Part shown: one piece after another, positions 17,111 through 25,711 of the stretch | Layout of the letters: the number at the start of each line of letters is the position of its first letter | How positions within the stretch are numbered: the stretch's first letter is position 1 | DNA from: Mixta hanseatica | Lineage (GTDB): Bacteria; Pseudomonadota; Gammaproteobacteria; Enterobacterales; Enterobacteriaceae | DNA length: 64,000 nucleotides | NCBI RefSeq assembly: GCF_023517775.1 | Contig: NZ_CP082904.1 | Coordinates: forward strand, 3,286,001-3,350,000 | Direction: 5' to 3' | Made by a program: the position numbers and the translations under genes | Notes under the pieces: model-generated | Databases searched by the model: none | What the model saw: only the letters and a program-made list of their open reading frames with translations | What the model was told of the DNA's origin: nothing

Positions 17111-17989
17111 TTATGCCCGAAATCTTGCTGTATCGTCCTTCGCCAGTACTTCTACCCGTCGACGATACTCACCCGGTGTGCAGCCGAACTCCCGCATAAA
17201 AGCTTTATGAAACGATGACTCGCTGGCATAACCCACGGCCAGCGCAATGTTAATCACCGGTACGGGTTCGCGTTCCAGCTGCTGCGCGGCCAGTTGCAAA
17301 CGAATCGAGGTTAGCGCTGCAAGCGGTGTGGTTGCGCTCAGCTGACGGAACAGTTGCGCGAAGGAAGCGCGCGACATGAAGACGCTCTGCGCCATCTCTG
17401 CCACGGTCCATTGCCGGTCGGGCTCCGCGCACAGTTGCGCAACCAACGCACCGATCCGCGGATGCAGCGCCAGCGTCAGCAGGCTTTTATTCTGCAACGT
17501 AACGGAGAGCCCGTTGCGAACGGCCAGGGTAAACATTGCGCTGATTTGATGGCTGCGCAACGCTTCATCACCCGGTGCACTTACGGTATTACTCTGGGTA
17601 AGTAAAGGCAGTGTGGCGGCCAGCCAGCGCGCTTCCGGGCTTTCAATGGTCGGCGTCAGCATCAATATTTCCGGCAGGGCCGTGAGAAAAGCATGTGCCG
17701 ATGCGGGTAACTGCAGCAACCCGCATACCAGTTGCGTTGGCTGCGCATGCTGCTGATAAATACGATGCGCGTTATTCTGCGGCAAAAACACCACGCTCCC
17801 CGAAGGCAGCTCGACTTTGGCCGTGCCGGGCATATCCAGCATCACCGGGCCGCCCGCCACCATATGCCAGCGCACCGCACACAGATGGCCCGCACGGTGC
17901 GGCAACTGCCATTCTCCGCTCAGTACGCAGTTTTTGTCGATGCTGCCCTGTGGATTATGCAGCAACAGCAAATGACTTAGTGGATCCAT
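17111..17989 (-). CDS. rclR: Reactive chlorine-responsive AraC-family activator RclR
   Basis: From ATG 17989 (AGGACGAG upstream) the product is 292 residues and begins 'MDPLSHLLLLHNPQGSIDKN', very close to E. coli RclR. The cupin-like N-terminus carries redox-sensing Cys in 'DKNCVLSGEW' and 'LVCGLLQLP', the pair oxidised by HOCl in E. coli. The C-terminal AraC domain is complete ('WTVAEMAQSVFMSRASFAQL', 'VINIALAVGYASESSFHKAF', 'FGCTPGEYRRR'). It is divergent from rclA with 145 bases between. Confidence 0.93.
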   Translation of the reverse strand: MDPLSHLLLLHNPQGSIDKNCVLSGEWQLPHRAGHLCAVRWHMVAGGPVMLDMPGTAKVELPSGSVVFLPQNNAHRIYQQHAQPTQLVCGLLQLPASAHAFLTALPEILMLTPTIESPEARWLAATLPLLTQSNTVSAPGDEALRSHQISAMFTLAVRNGLSVTLQNKSLLTLALHPRIGALVAQLCAEPDRQWTVAEMAQSVFMSRASFAQLFRQLSATTPLAALTSIRLQLAAQQLEREPVPVINIALAVGYASESSFHKAFMREFGCTPGEYRRRVEVLAKDDTARFRA

Positions 17990-18134
17990 ACTCGTCCTCT
18001 GTTTTCCATTCCTCACCTCCAGGGATTCAGACGCAAAGACAAAAAAGCCAGCGTTACGGCGTAAAAGCGTGCCGCCGTCAATCGTAAGCTGATGGCGATG
18101 ACTATTTTTACAGCCTTTCACAGCGGAGAACATC

Positions 18135-19484
18135 ATGAACCATTATCAGGCAGCGATTATCGGATTTGGTAAAGCAGGAAAAACGTTGGCGGCCGCACTG
18201 GGGCGTGCCGGCTGGCGTGTAGCGATCATTGAAAAATCTAAAGCCATGTACGGCGGTACCTGCATTAACATTGGTTGTATTCCCACCAAGGCGCTGGTGC
18301 ATGATGCGCAAACCGCAACCGATTTCAGTGAAGCGATGCAACGCAAAGCTTCAGTGGTCGAACTCCTGCGTGAAAAAAACTATCTAAACCTGGCGAACCT
18401 TGAACAGGTTGAAGTGATTGATGGTCATGCGGAATTTATTGATGCGCACACGTTGAAAATCATCGCAGAGCAAGGGACCAGTCAGCTTAGCGCAGACCGC
18501 ATTTTCATCAATACTGGCGCCGAAGCTATATTTCCTCAGATCAATGGCCTAAGCGCCGGACCCCGCATTGTTGACAGTAGCGGCATGTTGAATTTATCCA
18601 GCTTGCCAAAACGACTGGGCATTCTCGGCGGTGGCTATATTGGCGTCGAGTTCGCCTCCATGTTTGCCAGCTTCGGCAGCGACGTCACATTATTTGATAC
18701 TGCGCCGCAATTTCTGGCGCGGGAAGATGCCGATATCAGCGCGGCGATAAGGACTATCCTGCAGGAACAGGGCGTAAAGATTGAGCTAAATACCACAGTG
18801 CAGTCTGTTACCAGCGGCAGCGACAGCGTTACGCTGCACACCGCTCAGGGCGATCGCCAGGTGGATGTGCTGCTGGTGGCAACCGGACGCCGTCCGGCCA
18901 CTCAGGCGCTGAAACTAGAAAATGCCGGCGTGGCAACAGATGCGCGCGGTGCCATCCGCGTCGATAATCAGCTGAAAACTTCAGTAGATCACATCTGGGC
19001 GCTGGGCGATGTCACCGGCGGACCCCAGTTTACCTACATCTCGCTTGATGATTTTCGCATCGTATACGACCAGCTACTGGGTAAAGGTAGGCGTACCACA
19101 GACGATCGCATTAATATTCCTTATTCAGTATTTATGACGCCCACGCTGTCGCGCATTGGTTTAACAGAAGCGCAGGCTCGTGAACAGGGCAGGAACATCC
19201 AGGTGGTTTCCCTGCCCGTAACAGCGATTCCGCGTGCGCGAGTCATAAACGATACGCGCGGTATGCTCAAGGCGGTGGTGGATAATCACACCCAGCAGAT
19301 CCTCGGTGTGGCATTACTGGCGGCAGATTCTCATGAGGTGATTAATATAGTGAAAACGGTAATGGATGCGGGCTTGCCCTACACGGTGCTGCGGGATCAG
19401 ATCTTCACCCACCCCACCATGAGTGAGTCGCTTAATGACCTGTTCGCACAGGTGAAGAGCCAGAGGCGACCATCAGAAGGTTGA
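18135..19484 (+). CDS. rclA: RclA copper(II) reductase-type flavoprotein disulfide reductase
   Basis: A 449-residue pyridine-nucleotide:disulfide oxidoreductase close to E. coli RclA. Visible are the FAD site (IIGFGKAGKTLA), the redox pair in GGTCINIGCIPTKAL, the NAD(P)H site (LGILGGGYIGVEFASM), the second FAD motif (IWALGDVTGG) and dimerisation motif 'IFTHPTMSESLND'. In E. coli it protects against hypochlorous acid and reduces copper. The partners rclB and rclC do not follow here; rclA is monocistronic beside its regulator rclR. Confidence 0.93.
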   Translation: MNHYQAAIIGFGKAGKTLAAALGRAGWRVAIIEKSKAMYGGTCINIGCIPTKALVHDAQTATDFSEAMQRKASVVELLREKNYLNLANLEQVEVIDGHAEFIDAHTLKIIAEQGTSQLSADRIFINTGAEAIFPQINGLSAGPRIVDSSGMLNLSSLPKRLGILGGGYIGVEFASMFASFGSDVTLFDTAPQFLAREDADISAAIRTILQEQGVKIELNTTVQSVTSGSDSVTLHTAQGDRQVDVLLVATGRRPATQALKLENAGVATDARGAIRVDNQLKTSVDHIWALGDVTGGPQFTYISLDDFRIVYDQLLGKGRRTTDDRINIPYSVFMTPTLSRIGLTEAQAREQGRNIQVVSLPVTAIPRARVINDTRGMLKAVVDNHTQQILGVALLAADSHEVINIVKTVMDAGLPYTVLRDQIFTHPTMSESLNDLFAQVKSQRRPSEG

Positions 19485-19698
19485 TGGCGTTGTCACATCA
19501 TGGCGCATTATCCGCTCCAGCCATAAGCGCTACCGGTAATGCAGGCTCAACATAACCCACCGTAAGGGGCAGATTGTGCGCTTATTTATTAACGCGTTGA
19601 CTTTATAGCGACTGCCGTTGCTTAAAAAAAATACAGGAGTAGACTGGGGTTTCCATTGAACATGCCAGGTGCTCCTACCACCCGGCAAGTGGGAAGAG

Positions 19699-19724
19699 GC
19701 CCTCACCTTGTGAGGGCTTTTTTT
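19699..19724 (+). terminator. Strong intrinsic terminator, possible sRNA 3' end
   Basis: GCCCTCA (19699-19705), loop CCTTG, TGAGGGC (19711-19717) and seven T residues (19718-19724). It lies 215 bases past rclA, after an unusual G/A-rich segment starting near 19635, so it may end a small RNA rather than the rclA transcript. Confidence 0.75.
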
Positions 19725-20112
19725 CGTCTTAACCGAGCATAAAACCTGACGCCATAAGGCGTTGCGTCTGGCAAACCAGGCTTTCGTTATCCTTTACCTC
19801 ATTGAGAGCTCTGTTAAGCCCCGGTAGGTGCTCTAAAAAGCATTTTAATCTGTGAAGGAGTAAGAATATTACCGCGCATATATTTATTCTTCGTGGCAAT
19901 GTTAATTACCACTAAAAAACACTTACAACTTCGTTCTTCCGAAAATTAATATAAAAATTAAAATCGCCAAAAAAAAGCCCTCAACATACGGAAATAAATA
20001 CCTCACTATGGGCCCATTTTACAATGGCGAATCCTTACATCCTCGCGGTTATATACAGATTAATCTTATCTCTTTCCCTACAGATAAAATTGAGAATCAA
20101 ATTCATGCTTTC

Positions 20113-20223
20113 ATGTAACAAAACTACATGTGACATGGATTACAAATTTAATCGCCTCTGCCACATATAATTACATCACAGTCAGAACAACACATCACCA
20201 TGGAACAAAATAACGATGTAACA
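20113..20223 (+). promoter_or_regulatory. CRP-like site and ATGTAACA operator motifs of the sugar operon
   Basis: TGTGA-N6-TTACA at 20129-20144 matches the CRP consensus TGTGA-N6-TCACA at nine of ten positions. It is flanked by ATGTAACA at 20113-20120 and 20216-20223. The first is part of ATGTA-N7-TACAT. The same octamer occurs inverted at 28583-28590 and 28653-28660 upstream of the LacI-family gene, suggesting a shared operator. Confidence 0.5.
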
Positions 20224-20361
20224 AAAACAGTAACCTTGCCCCATCGTGAGTTTCGCGTAACGCCGGGCATAGTGGAATACATCATCCTCTTTTTACTTCA
20301 TTAGCATCGGCCGTAACGGTTCATGCTTTGTACTGATGATCGCGCAATAAGTGAGGGATCT

Positions 20362-21795
20362 ATGTCTGATAGCGCAATAAAAAAGCAAAGCGCTTATGAA
20401 AAGCTAAGCCTGAAAGAAAAGGTAGGCTATGGCATGGGCGATGCCGGCTCCTGCATGATCTGGAGCGTACTGGCACTGTACCTGACGTGGTTTTACACTG
20501 ATGTTTACGGCCTGGATCCCGGCATCGTCGGTACGTTATTTTTAGTTATTCGTATCTTTGATGCGTTTAGCGATCCGGTAATGGGCGCGGTGTGCGATCG
20601 CACTAAAAGCCGCTGGGGTAAATTTCGTCCGTGGCTGCTGTGGATGGCTCTGCCGTTCGGCCTGGGGGCGATCGCCATGTTCACTACGCCCGATCTGAGC
20701 ATGAACGGAAAAATCGTTTATGCCTGGGTAACCTATCTGATTATGTCACTGATCTATACGGCAATAAATATTCCCTATTGCTCGGTAGCCGGCGTGATTA
20801 CGCTGAATCAGAAAGAACGTATGGGATGCCTGTCATGGCGCTTTTTCCTTAACGGGCTGGCGACGCTGATCGTCTCTTCAACCATCCTGCCGTTAACCGA
20901 CTGGCTGGGGAACGGCAACCGTGCCCCCGGTTTTCAGATGACGATGATCATCATGGGCACTGCCGCTACCTTTATGTTCCTGTTCTGCTTCTCCAGTATT
21001 AAAGAACGCGTGGTTGCCGTGAAGGAAAACGACTCATTAAGGCGCGATCTGAAAGACATCGTTAAAAATGATCAATGGCTGCTGATGATCACTATCACCT
21101 TTCTTAACGTCTTCCCGGCCTTTATTCGTGGGGCGGTCACCATCTATTACGCCAGCTATGTGATGCAGGCCTCCGTCGGGTTTATTACCTTTTTTATGGC
21201 GCTGGGCGTCGCCTGTAACATGCTGGGCAGCGTCATAGCTAAACCGCTTACCGACCGCTTTGATAAAGTGAAACTGTTTCGCATTATCAACGTGATCCTC
21301 GGTATCCTCTCGTTCGCGCTGTGGTTTGTGGACCCGGCTTCGCTAACGCCGCTGTTAACGCTGTTTATTATCATTAATATCCTACACTTAATTCAGTCGG
21401 GTCCGATCCTATGGGCCATGATGTCCGATGTTGATGACTACGGCGACTGGAAATTCGGCAAACGCCTGACCGGCATCTCCTTCGCGGGCAACCTGTTTAT
21501 GCTGAAAATGGGGTTGGCAGTCGCCGGGGCTATTGTCGCCTGGGTGCTCTCCTGGACTGGCTATATCGCAAATAAGCCGGAGCAGAATCCGCAAACCATT
21601 GAGGGCATTATTATCATGTTCTCGCTCATGCCGATGGTGAGCTATTTTATCAGCGCGTTTATTGCCCGCTATTTCAAGCTCAATAATACCTTTCTGGAGA
21701 AAATTAAAGTCGACCTGGCAAAACGTGGTTTGGAAAACAGAAATATGACATCACAGGAGTGTCATGATATTCCTGCATCTCAATCGATGCATTAA
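20362..21795 (+). CDS. GPH-family sugar:cation symporter
   Basis: From ATG 20362 (GAGGGAT upstream) the product is 477 residues with about 12 transmembrane segments. It has glycoside-pentoside-hexuronide hallmarks: 'YGMGDAGSCMIWSVLALYLT', 'FDAFSDPVMGAVCDRTKSRW', 'GKFRPWLLW' and the late 'MMSDVDDYGDWKFGKR'. These inner-membrane carriers import oligosaccharides with H+ or Na+. It leads an operon with a GH91 enzyme and an outer-membrane porin, so the cargo is probably difructose anhydride or inulin/levan oligosaccharides. Confidence 0.85.
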   Translation: MSDSAIKKQSAYEKLSLKEKVGYGMGDAGSCMIWSVLALYLTWFYTDVYGLDPGIVGTLFLVIRIFDAFSDPVMGAVCDRTKSRWGKFRPWLLWMALPFGLGAIAMFTTPDLSMNGKIVYAWVTYLIMSLIYTAINIPYCSVAGVITLNQKERMGCLSWRFFLNGLATLIVSSTILPLTDWLGNGNRAPGFQMTMIIMGTAATFMFLFCFSSIKERVVAVKENDSLRRDLKDIVKNDQWLLMITITFLNVFPAFIRGAVTIYYASYVMQASVGFITFFMALGVACNMLGSVIAKPLTDRFDKVKLFRIINVILGILSFALWFVDPASLTPLLTLFIIINILHLIQSGPILWAMMSDVDDYGDWKFGKRLTGISFAGNLFMLKMGLAVAGAIVAWVLSWTGYIANKPEQNPQTIEGIIIMFSLMPMVSYFISAFIARYFKLNNTFLEKIKVDLAKRGLENRNMTSQECHDIPASQSMH

Positions 21796-21875
21796 TTTAT
21801 CAAGTCACAAGAAGCGCGGCCTGTATTAACAGGCTGCAGCTCAACTGCACACTATTTTTAAAGGAGCGTTTATTA

Positions 21876-23219
21876 ATGTCTGATGAAAATTATTATGATG
21901 TAACCGCGTGGCATATCGGCAATGCGTATCAAGATATTGGTGAAGTGATTAATAGCATTATTGCCGATATAAAAAGCCGACAAACGCAAACCGATAGCAA
22001 CGAAGGCGGAAAACCAGGCGCGGTAATTTATATTCCGCCGGGTGACTACCACTTAACTACGCAGGTGGTTATCGATATCAGCTATCTTAAAATTATGGGT
22101 TCCGGCCACGGCTTCACCTCTTCAAGCATTCGCTTTAATACACCGCAGAATGAATGGGCAAACTGGCATGAAGTGTGGCCGGGTGGCAGCCGTATCCTGG
22201 TCGAGCTTACTCCGCAGGCGGGCGATGAGGAACATAGCGCAGCCGCATTCTACGTGAAGCGAGAGGGTAATCCACGTATCAGTTCCGTCGAGTTTGCTGA
22301 CTTCTGCATTGACGGCTTACATTTTGTCGGCGATAGCGATGCGGAAAATAGCTATGTCAACGGCAAAACCGGTATTTATATCGCCAGCGCACAGGACTCA
22401 TTCCGTATTACCGGCATGGGGATGGTCTACTTAGAACATGGCGTGGTGATCTATAGCGCAGATGCGCTGTCAGTACATAATAACTTTATCGCCGAATGCG
22501 GTAATTGCATAGAGCTGCGAGGTTCAGGGCAGGCATCGAAAATCACTGATAACCTGATCGGCGCCGGTTATAACGGCTATTCCATTTATGCTGAAAACTT
22601 TGGCGGCCTGTTAGTGGCAGCGAATAATGTTTTCCCGCGTGGGTCCAGCAGCGTTCATTTTTCCGGCGTGGTGCGTTCCACGGTTACCAGTAACAGGCTC
22701 CACTCGTTTTATCCAGGCATGCTGGTTCTGGGAAATAACTGCGCAGAAAATCTGGTTTCCGCCAATCATTTCTTTCGCGAACGTGAGCCCTGGGGTCCGA
22801 TGCAGAAATATGATAATGGTTTAGATGATTTATATGGACTGCTGTATATCAGCGGTAATAATAACTCTATTATTGCCAACCATATTTCGGAAACCATAGA
22901 GGCCCAATATATTAAGCCGTCTGGCGCTAAGCCGGTGGTCATACGTCTGGTTTCCGGCAGCGGAAATTATCTCTCCGATAACCATATTGTCGCCACAACC
23001 GAAGCTGCAGAAGCCCAGGCCACAGCGAAGCAATCGTGCTTTGATACCCAGGTACACGCGTTACTGACCGTTGATACCTTGAAACCGCTTAACGTCACCA
23101 TGGTACAGGTAGAAAAGGAAGCGCTGCACAACACAATTTTAGATTCGGGAAGCGACGCCCAGGTGGTGGTAGATAAGAGGGTAAACGCCTTCAGAGCCAC
23201 GCCAACGCCGAGCATATAA
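21876..23219 (+). CDS. GH91 enzyme: DFA hydrolase / inulin fructotransferase-like
   Basis: A 447-residue right-handed beta-helix protein closely resembling Arthrobacter inulin fructotransferase (DFA III-forming): 'YDVTAWHIGNAYQDIGEVIN', 'GKPGAVIYIPPGDYHLTTQV', 'KIMGSGHGFTSSSIRFNTP', 'FIAECGNCIELRGSGQASKI', 'ANNVFPRGSSSVHFSGV', 'NRLHSFYPGM', 'NGLDDLYGLLYI'. Extracellular fructotransferases carry a signal peptide; this one begins directly with the catalytic domain. With a cytoplasmic-facing pathway, hydrolysis of imported difructose anhydride to a fructose disaccharide is the better guess than inulin cleavage. AAAGGAG precedes the ATG. Confidence 0.85.
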   Translation: MSDENYYDVTAWHIGNAYQDIGEVINSIIADIKSRQTQTDSNEGGKPGAVIYIPPGDYHLTTQVVIDISYLKIMGSGHGFTSSSIRFNTPQNEWANWHEVWPGGSRILVELTPQAGDEEHSAAAFYVKREGNPRISSVEFADFCIDGLHFVGDSDAENSYVNGKTGIYIASAQDSFRITGMGMVYLEHGVVIYSADALSVHNNFIAECGNCIELRGSGQASKITDNLIGAGYNGYSIYAENFGGLLVAANNVFPRGSSSVHFSGVVRSTVTSNRLHSFYPGMLVLGNNCAENLVSANHFFREREPWGPMQKYDNGLDDLYGLLYISGNNNSIIANHISETIEAQYIKPSGAKPVVIRLVSGSGNYLSDNHIVATTEAAEAQATAKQSCFDTQVHALLTVDTLKPLNVTMVQVEKEALHNTILDSGSDAQVVVDKRVNAFRATPTPSI

Positions 23220-23250
23220 CCCCCTTAGTTCTCAAGCTCCAATCAAAAGC

Positions 23251-23271
23251 GGGGGCATCTGCCCCCTTTTT
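23251..23271 (+). terminator. Intercistronic terminator between GH91 gene and porin gene
   Basis: GGGGGC (23251-23256), loop ATCT, GCCCCC (23261-23266), then five T. It probably attenuates read-through into the porin gene or gives the porin its own promoter dependence. Confidence 0.8.
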
Positions 23272-23296
23272 GCGTTTTCAATGCAGGGATAAAACA

Positions 23297-24685
23297 ATGA
23301 AAATAAAATATGTGGCGCTGGCTATCAGCACGCTGTTTTCCTCTGGCCTGATAGCAGCGCAAAATTATACTTCCGTTGACATCAACCAGCGTCTTATCCA
23401 ACTGGAACAGCGATTAATTAGTGCTGAACGACGAGCAAAAGAGGCCGAAACTGAGATTCAGGCGCTGAAACAACAACAGTTCGTCAGCTCGCAAAGCATG
23501 CCGACGCTAAAAGTCGACTCTGCCAAACCGGTCACATCCGCTACCGAGCCGGTGAAGCTGATGCTTTCAGGCAATAGCGATCTCAAACTTTATGGCGACG
23601 TTGAATTTAATATGGATGCCGCCAGCAGCACCGGCAGCCTGACATCAGTAAAAACCACGTCGAAAAACGGGGCCAGGGGCCATAAAGAACGTTGGGATAT
23701 CAATGGTCGTATTCTGCTGGGGTTTGATGGCACGCGCAGAACCGATAACGGCCACTTTGCGGGTTTTTCCGCGCAGCCGCTTGCCTATATGACCGGAAAA
23801 ATGGATGTCGATGATGCGGTATTCTTCTTTGGCCGCGAGGATGACTGGAGGGTAAAAGTAGGACGTTTCGAAGCATACGATATGTTCCCTCTTAACCAGG
23901 ATACCTTTATTGAATATTCCGGCAATACCGCCAACGATCTCTACAGCGATGGCTACGGCTATATCTACATGATGAAAGAGGGACGCGGCCGCAGCCGCAG
24001 CGGCGGCAATTTTCTGCTCAGCAAAACGCTGGATAACTGGTATTTTGAGCTGAATAGCCTGCTGGAAAACGGAAGCACCCTGTTCCAGGATGCGGGTTAT
24101 CACGGCAACACGCTGGAGAACAAAAAAAATGTCGCCTACCTGCGTCCGGTGATTGCCTGGAGCAGCGGCCAATTCTCTACCGCAGTGGCGATGGAAAAGA
24201 ACATCGTAAATAACGCCTACGGTTATTACGCGAATAGCAGCAACTGGGTCGATCAGTCAGACCGTACCGGATATGGCTGGACGATGGCCTGGAACGGGCA
24301 AAAAACCGATCCTGACGATGGCGTCATAACCAATCTGAGCGTGGCCTATATGGATGCTTCAGATGAGAAAGATTTCACCGCAGGCATAAATTCACTGTGG
24401 CACCGTTTTGAGCTGGGCTATATCTATGCGCATAACAAAATTGATAAGTTTAGCGCCGCCAATTACGCCGCCATCTGTGACGATAACTGCTGGATCGCTA
24501 ACGTGGGTGATTACGATATCCACACGCTTCACGCTTCCTGGCTGCTTCCAAATATCATGGATATGAAGAATTTCAATATCTACCTCGGAGCTTACGCTTC
24601 CTGGATCGAAGCGAATCCGGCACAGGGCGACAAGCATGAAGACGCCCGCTACGGCGGTCGCTTGCGGTTTAAATACTTTTTCTGA
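23297..24685 (+). CDS. Outer-membrane carbohydrate porin with N-terminal coiled coil
   Basis: From ATG 23297 the product is 462 residues with signal peptide 'MKIKYVALAISTLFSSGLIA'. A coiled-coil segment follows ('LIQLEQRLISAERRAKEAE'), like the periplasmic N-extension of ScrY-type porins. The rest is a beta-barrel rich in Trp/Tyr/Gly strands, with 'GDVEFNMD', 'GREDDWRVKVGRFEAYDMFP' and C-terminal 'RLRFKYFF' ending in Phe, the BAM signal. It would admit the oligosaccharide across the outer membrane. Two Cys (ICDDNCW) could form an external-loop disulfide. Confidence 0.8.
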   Translation: MKIKYVALAISTLFSSGLIAAQNYTSVDINQRLIQLEQRLISAERRAKEAETEIQALKQQQFVSSQSMPTLKVDSAKPVTSATEPVKLMLSGNSDLKLYGDVEFNMDAASSTGSLTSVKTTSKNGARGHKERWDINGRILLGFDGTRRTDNGHFAGFSAQPLAYMTGKMDVDDAVFFFGREDDWRVKVGRFEAYDMFPLNQDTFIEYSGNTANDLYSDGYGYIYMMKEGRGRSRSGGNFLLSKTLDNWYFELNSLLENGSTLFQDAGYHGNTLENKKNVAYLRPVIAWSSGQFSTAVAMEKNIVNNAYGYYANSSNWVDQSDRTGYGWTMAWNGQKTDPDDGVITNLSVAYMDASDEKDFTAGINSLWHRFELGYIYAHNKIDKFSAANYAAICDDNCWIANVGDYDIHTLHASWLLPNIMDMKNFNIYLGAYASWIEANPAQGDKHEDARYGGRLRFKYFF

Positions 24686-24691
24686 TATTAA

Positions 24692-24716
24692 CAAGGCCCG
24701 CATTGCGCGGGCCTTG
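24692..24716. terminator. Hairpin between convergent sugar genes
   Basis: CAAGGCCCGC (24692-24701) pairs with GCGGGCCTTG (24707-24716) just after the porin stop; the convergent kinase gene ends at 24747. It lacks a long T tract. Confidence 0.6.
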
Positions 24717-24746
24717 TCGTAGTTGAGTTAACTTTCCTGCAAGGCT

Positions 24747-25709
24747 TTATTCTGTCAGTTCAGCCAGCGTTGGAATCGCATCGATAGCGCCAAAGCGCGT
24801 ACAGGTTAATGCTCCAACTTTGTTGGCCCACGCGACGTCCATAACGAAATCGTTATAGCTTATTGGTGATCTATCCCGCTGCGTAAAACGTAACAGCAGC
24901 GCGCCGATAAAGGCGTCTCCGGCGCCCGTCGAATCCACTGACTTAACCGCTATGGAAGGTACCCGCTCTTGTCCGCCATCCCGATGGCTGGCCCAAGTGC
25001 CGCGGCTGCCGAGCGTCACGTTAACGAGGGTTGCTCCCCGGTCATGTAAATAGCGACAACCCGCTGCTAAATCGGCGAGGCCGGTGATCAACATCAGCTC
25101 TTCTTCGCTCATTTTTATCACGTCGGCTATTGCCAGCAACGGCTCACAGCGGCGGATAAATTCAGCCTCATTGCCGCCCCACAGGCCGCTGCGGAAGTTG
25201 GGGTCAAAGGAAAGCATTTTGCCCTGCTCTTTAGCACGTTGCGCGACAGCGAGGTAAGTTTGATGCAGTTCGCCGCCCAGTAAGCCGGTGGCCGCGCCCA
25301 GGTGTACGATTTTGCTGTCGTGCAGAAAGTCCACGGGCAGGCTCTGCTGCGTCAGAAAGCCATCGGCCCCGCGGCAGAACACAAAATCACGTTCGCCGTC
25401 ATGCTGAATGCCGACAAAAGCCAGCGTGGTTGGCGCGTGAGGATCGCGCACAATTAATGAGGTATCCAGCGATTCGCGACGCAGCGTCTGGATAAGAAAC
25501 TCGCCGAAGGGATCGTCTCCTACCTGCGCGGCCAGCCGGGCGTGGCCGCCCAGCCGGGCAATGGTGACGGCGACATTTGCCGGCGCGCCGCCCGCTTTTT
25601 TGAGGAATTTCTTCCCCTCAACCAATCCCTGAGCAATATCGATACAGACAAAATCAATCATCAGTTCGCCCAGACAGATAATGCTCTGCTCTTTGGATCT
25701 TATATCCAT
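24747..25709 (-). CDS. PfkB-family fructokinase
   Basis: From ATG 25709 the product is 320 residues. PfkB signatures are present: 'GGAPANVAVTIARLGG', 'VGDDPFGEF', 'DPNFRSGLW', and the C-terminal anion-hole/catalytic 'VDSTGAGDAFIGALL' with the Asp base. It phosphorylates fructose released in the cytoplasm. The ATG lies two bases beyond the stop of the GH32 gene, so the two are translationally coupled; a TTG at 25724 is a less likely start. Confidence 0.85.
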   Translation of the reverse strand: MDIRSKEQSIICLGELMIDFVCIDIAQGLVEGKKFLKKAGGAPANVAVTIARLGGHARLAAQVGDDPFGEFLIQTLRRESLDTSLIVRDPHAPTTLAFVGIQHDGERDFVFCRGADGFLTQQSLPVDFLHDSKIVHLGAATGLLGGELHQTYLAVAQRAKEQGKMLSFDPNFRSGLWGGNEAEFIRRCEPLLAIADVIKMSEEELMLITGLADLAAGCRYLHDRGATLVNVTLGSRGTWASHRDGGQERVPSIAVKSVDSTGAGDAFIGALLLRFTQRDRSPISYNDFVMDVAWANKVGALTCTRFGAIDAIPTLAELTE

Positions 25710-25711
25710 GG

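Larger units (their letters stand above)
19485..20361. other. Long regulatory/non-coding region upstream of the sugar operon
   Basis: About 880 bases without a supported protein gene. The left part ends in an intrinsic terminator (19699-19724) that may close a short untranslated RNA. From about 19850 the DNA is AT-rich. It contains a CRP-like site (20129-20144) and two ATGTAACA motifs (20113-20120, 20216-20223) that recur upstream of the LacI-family regulator gene. Confidence 0.6.
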
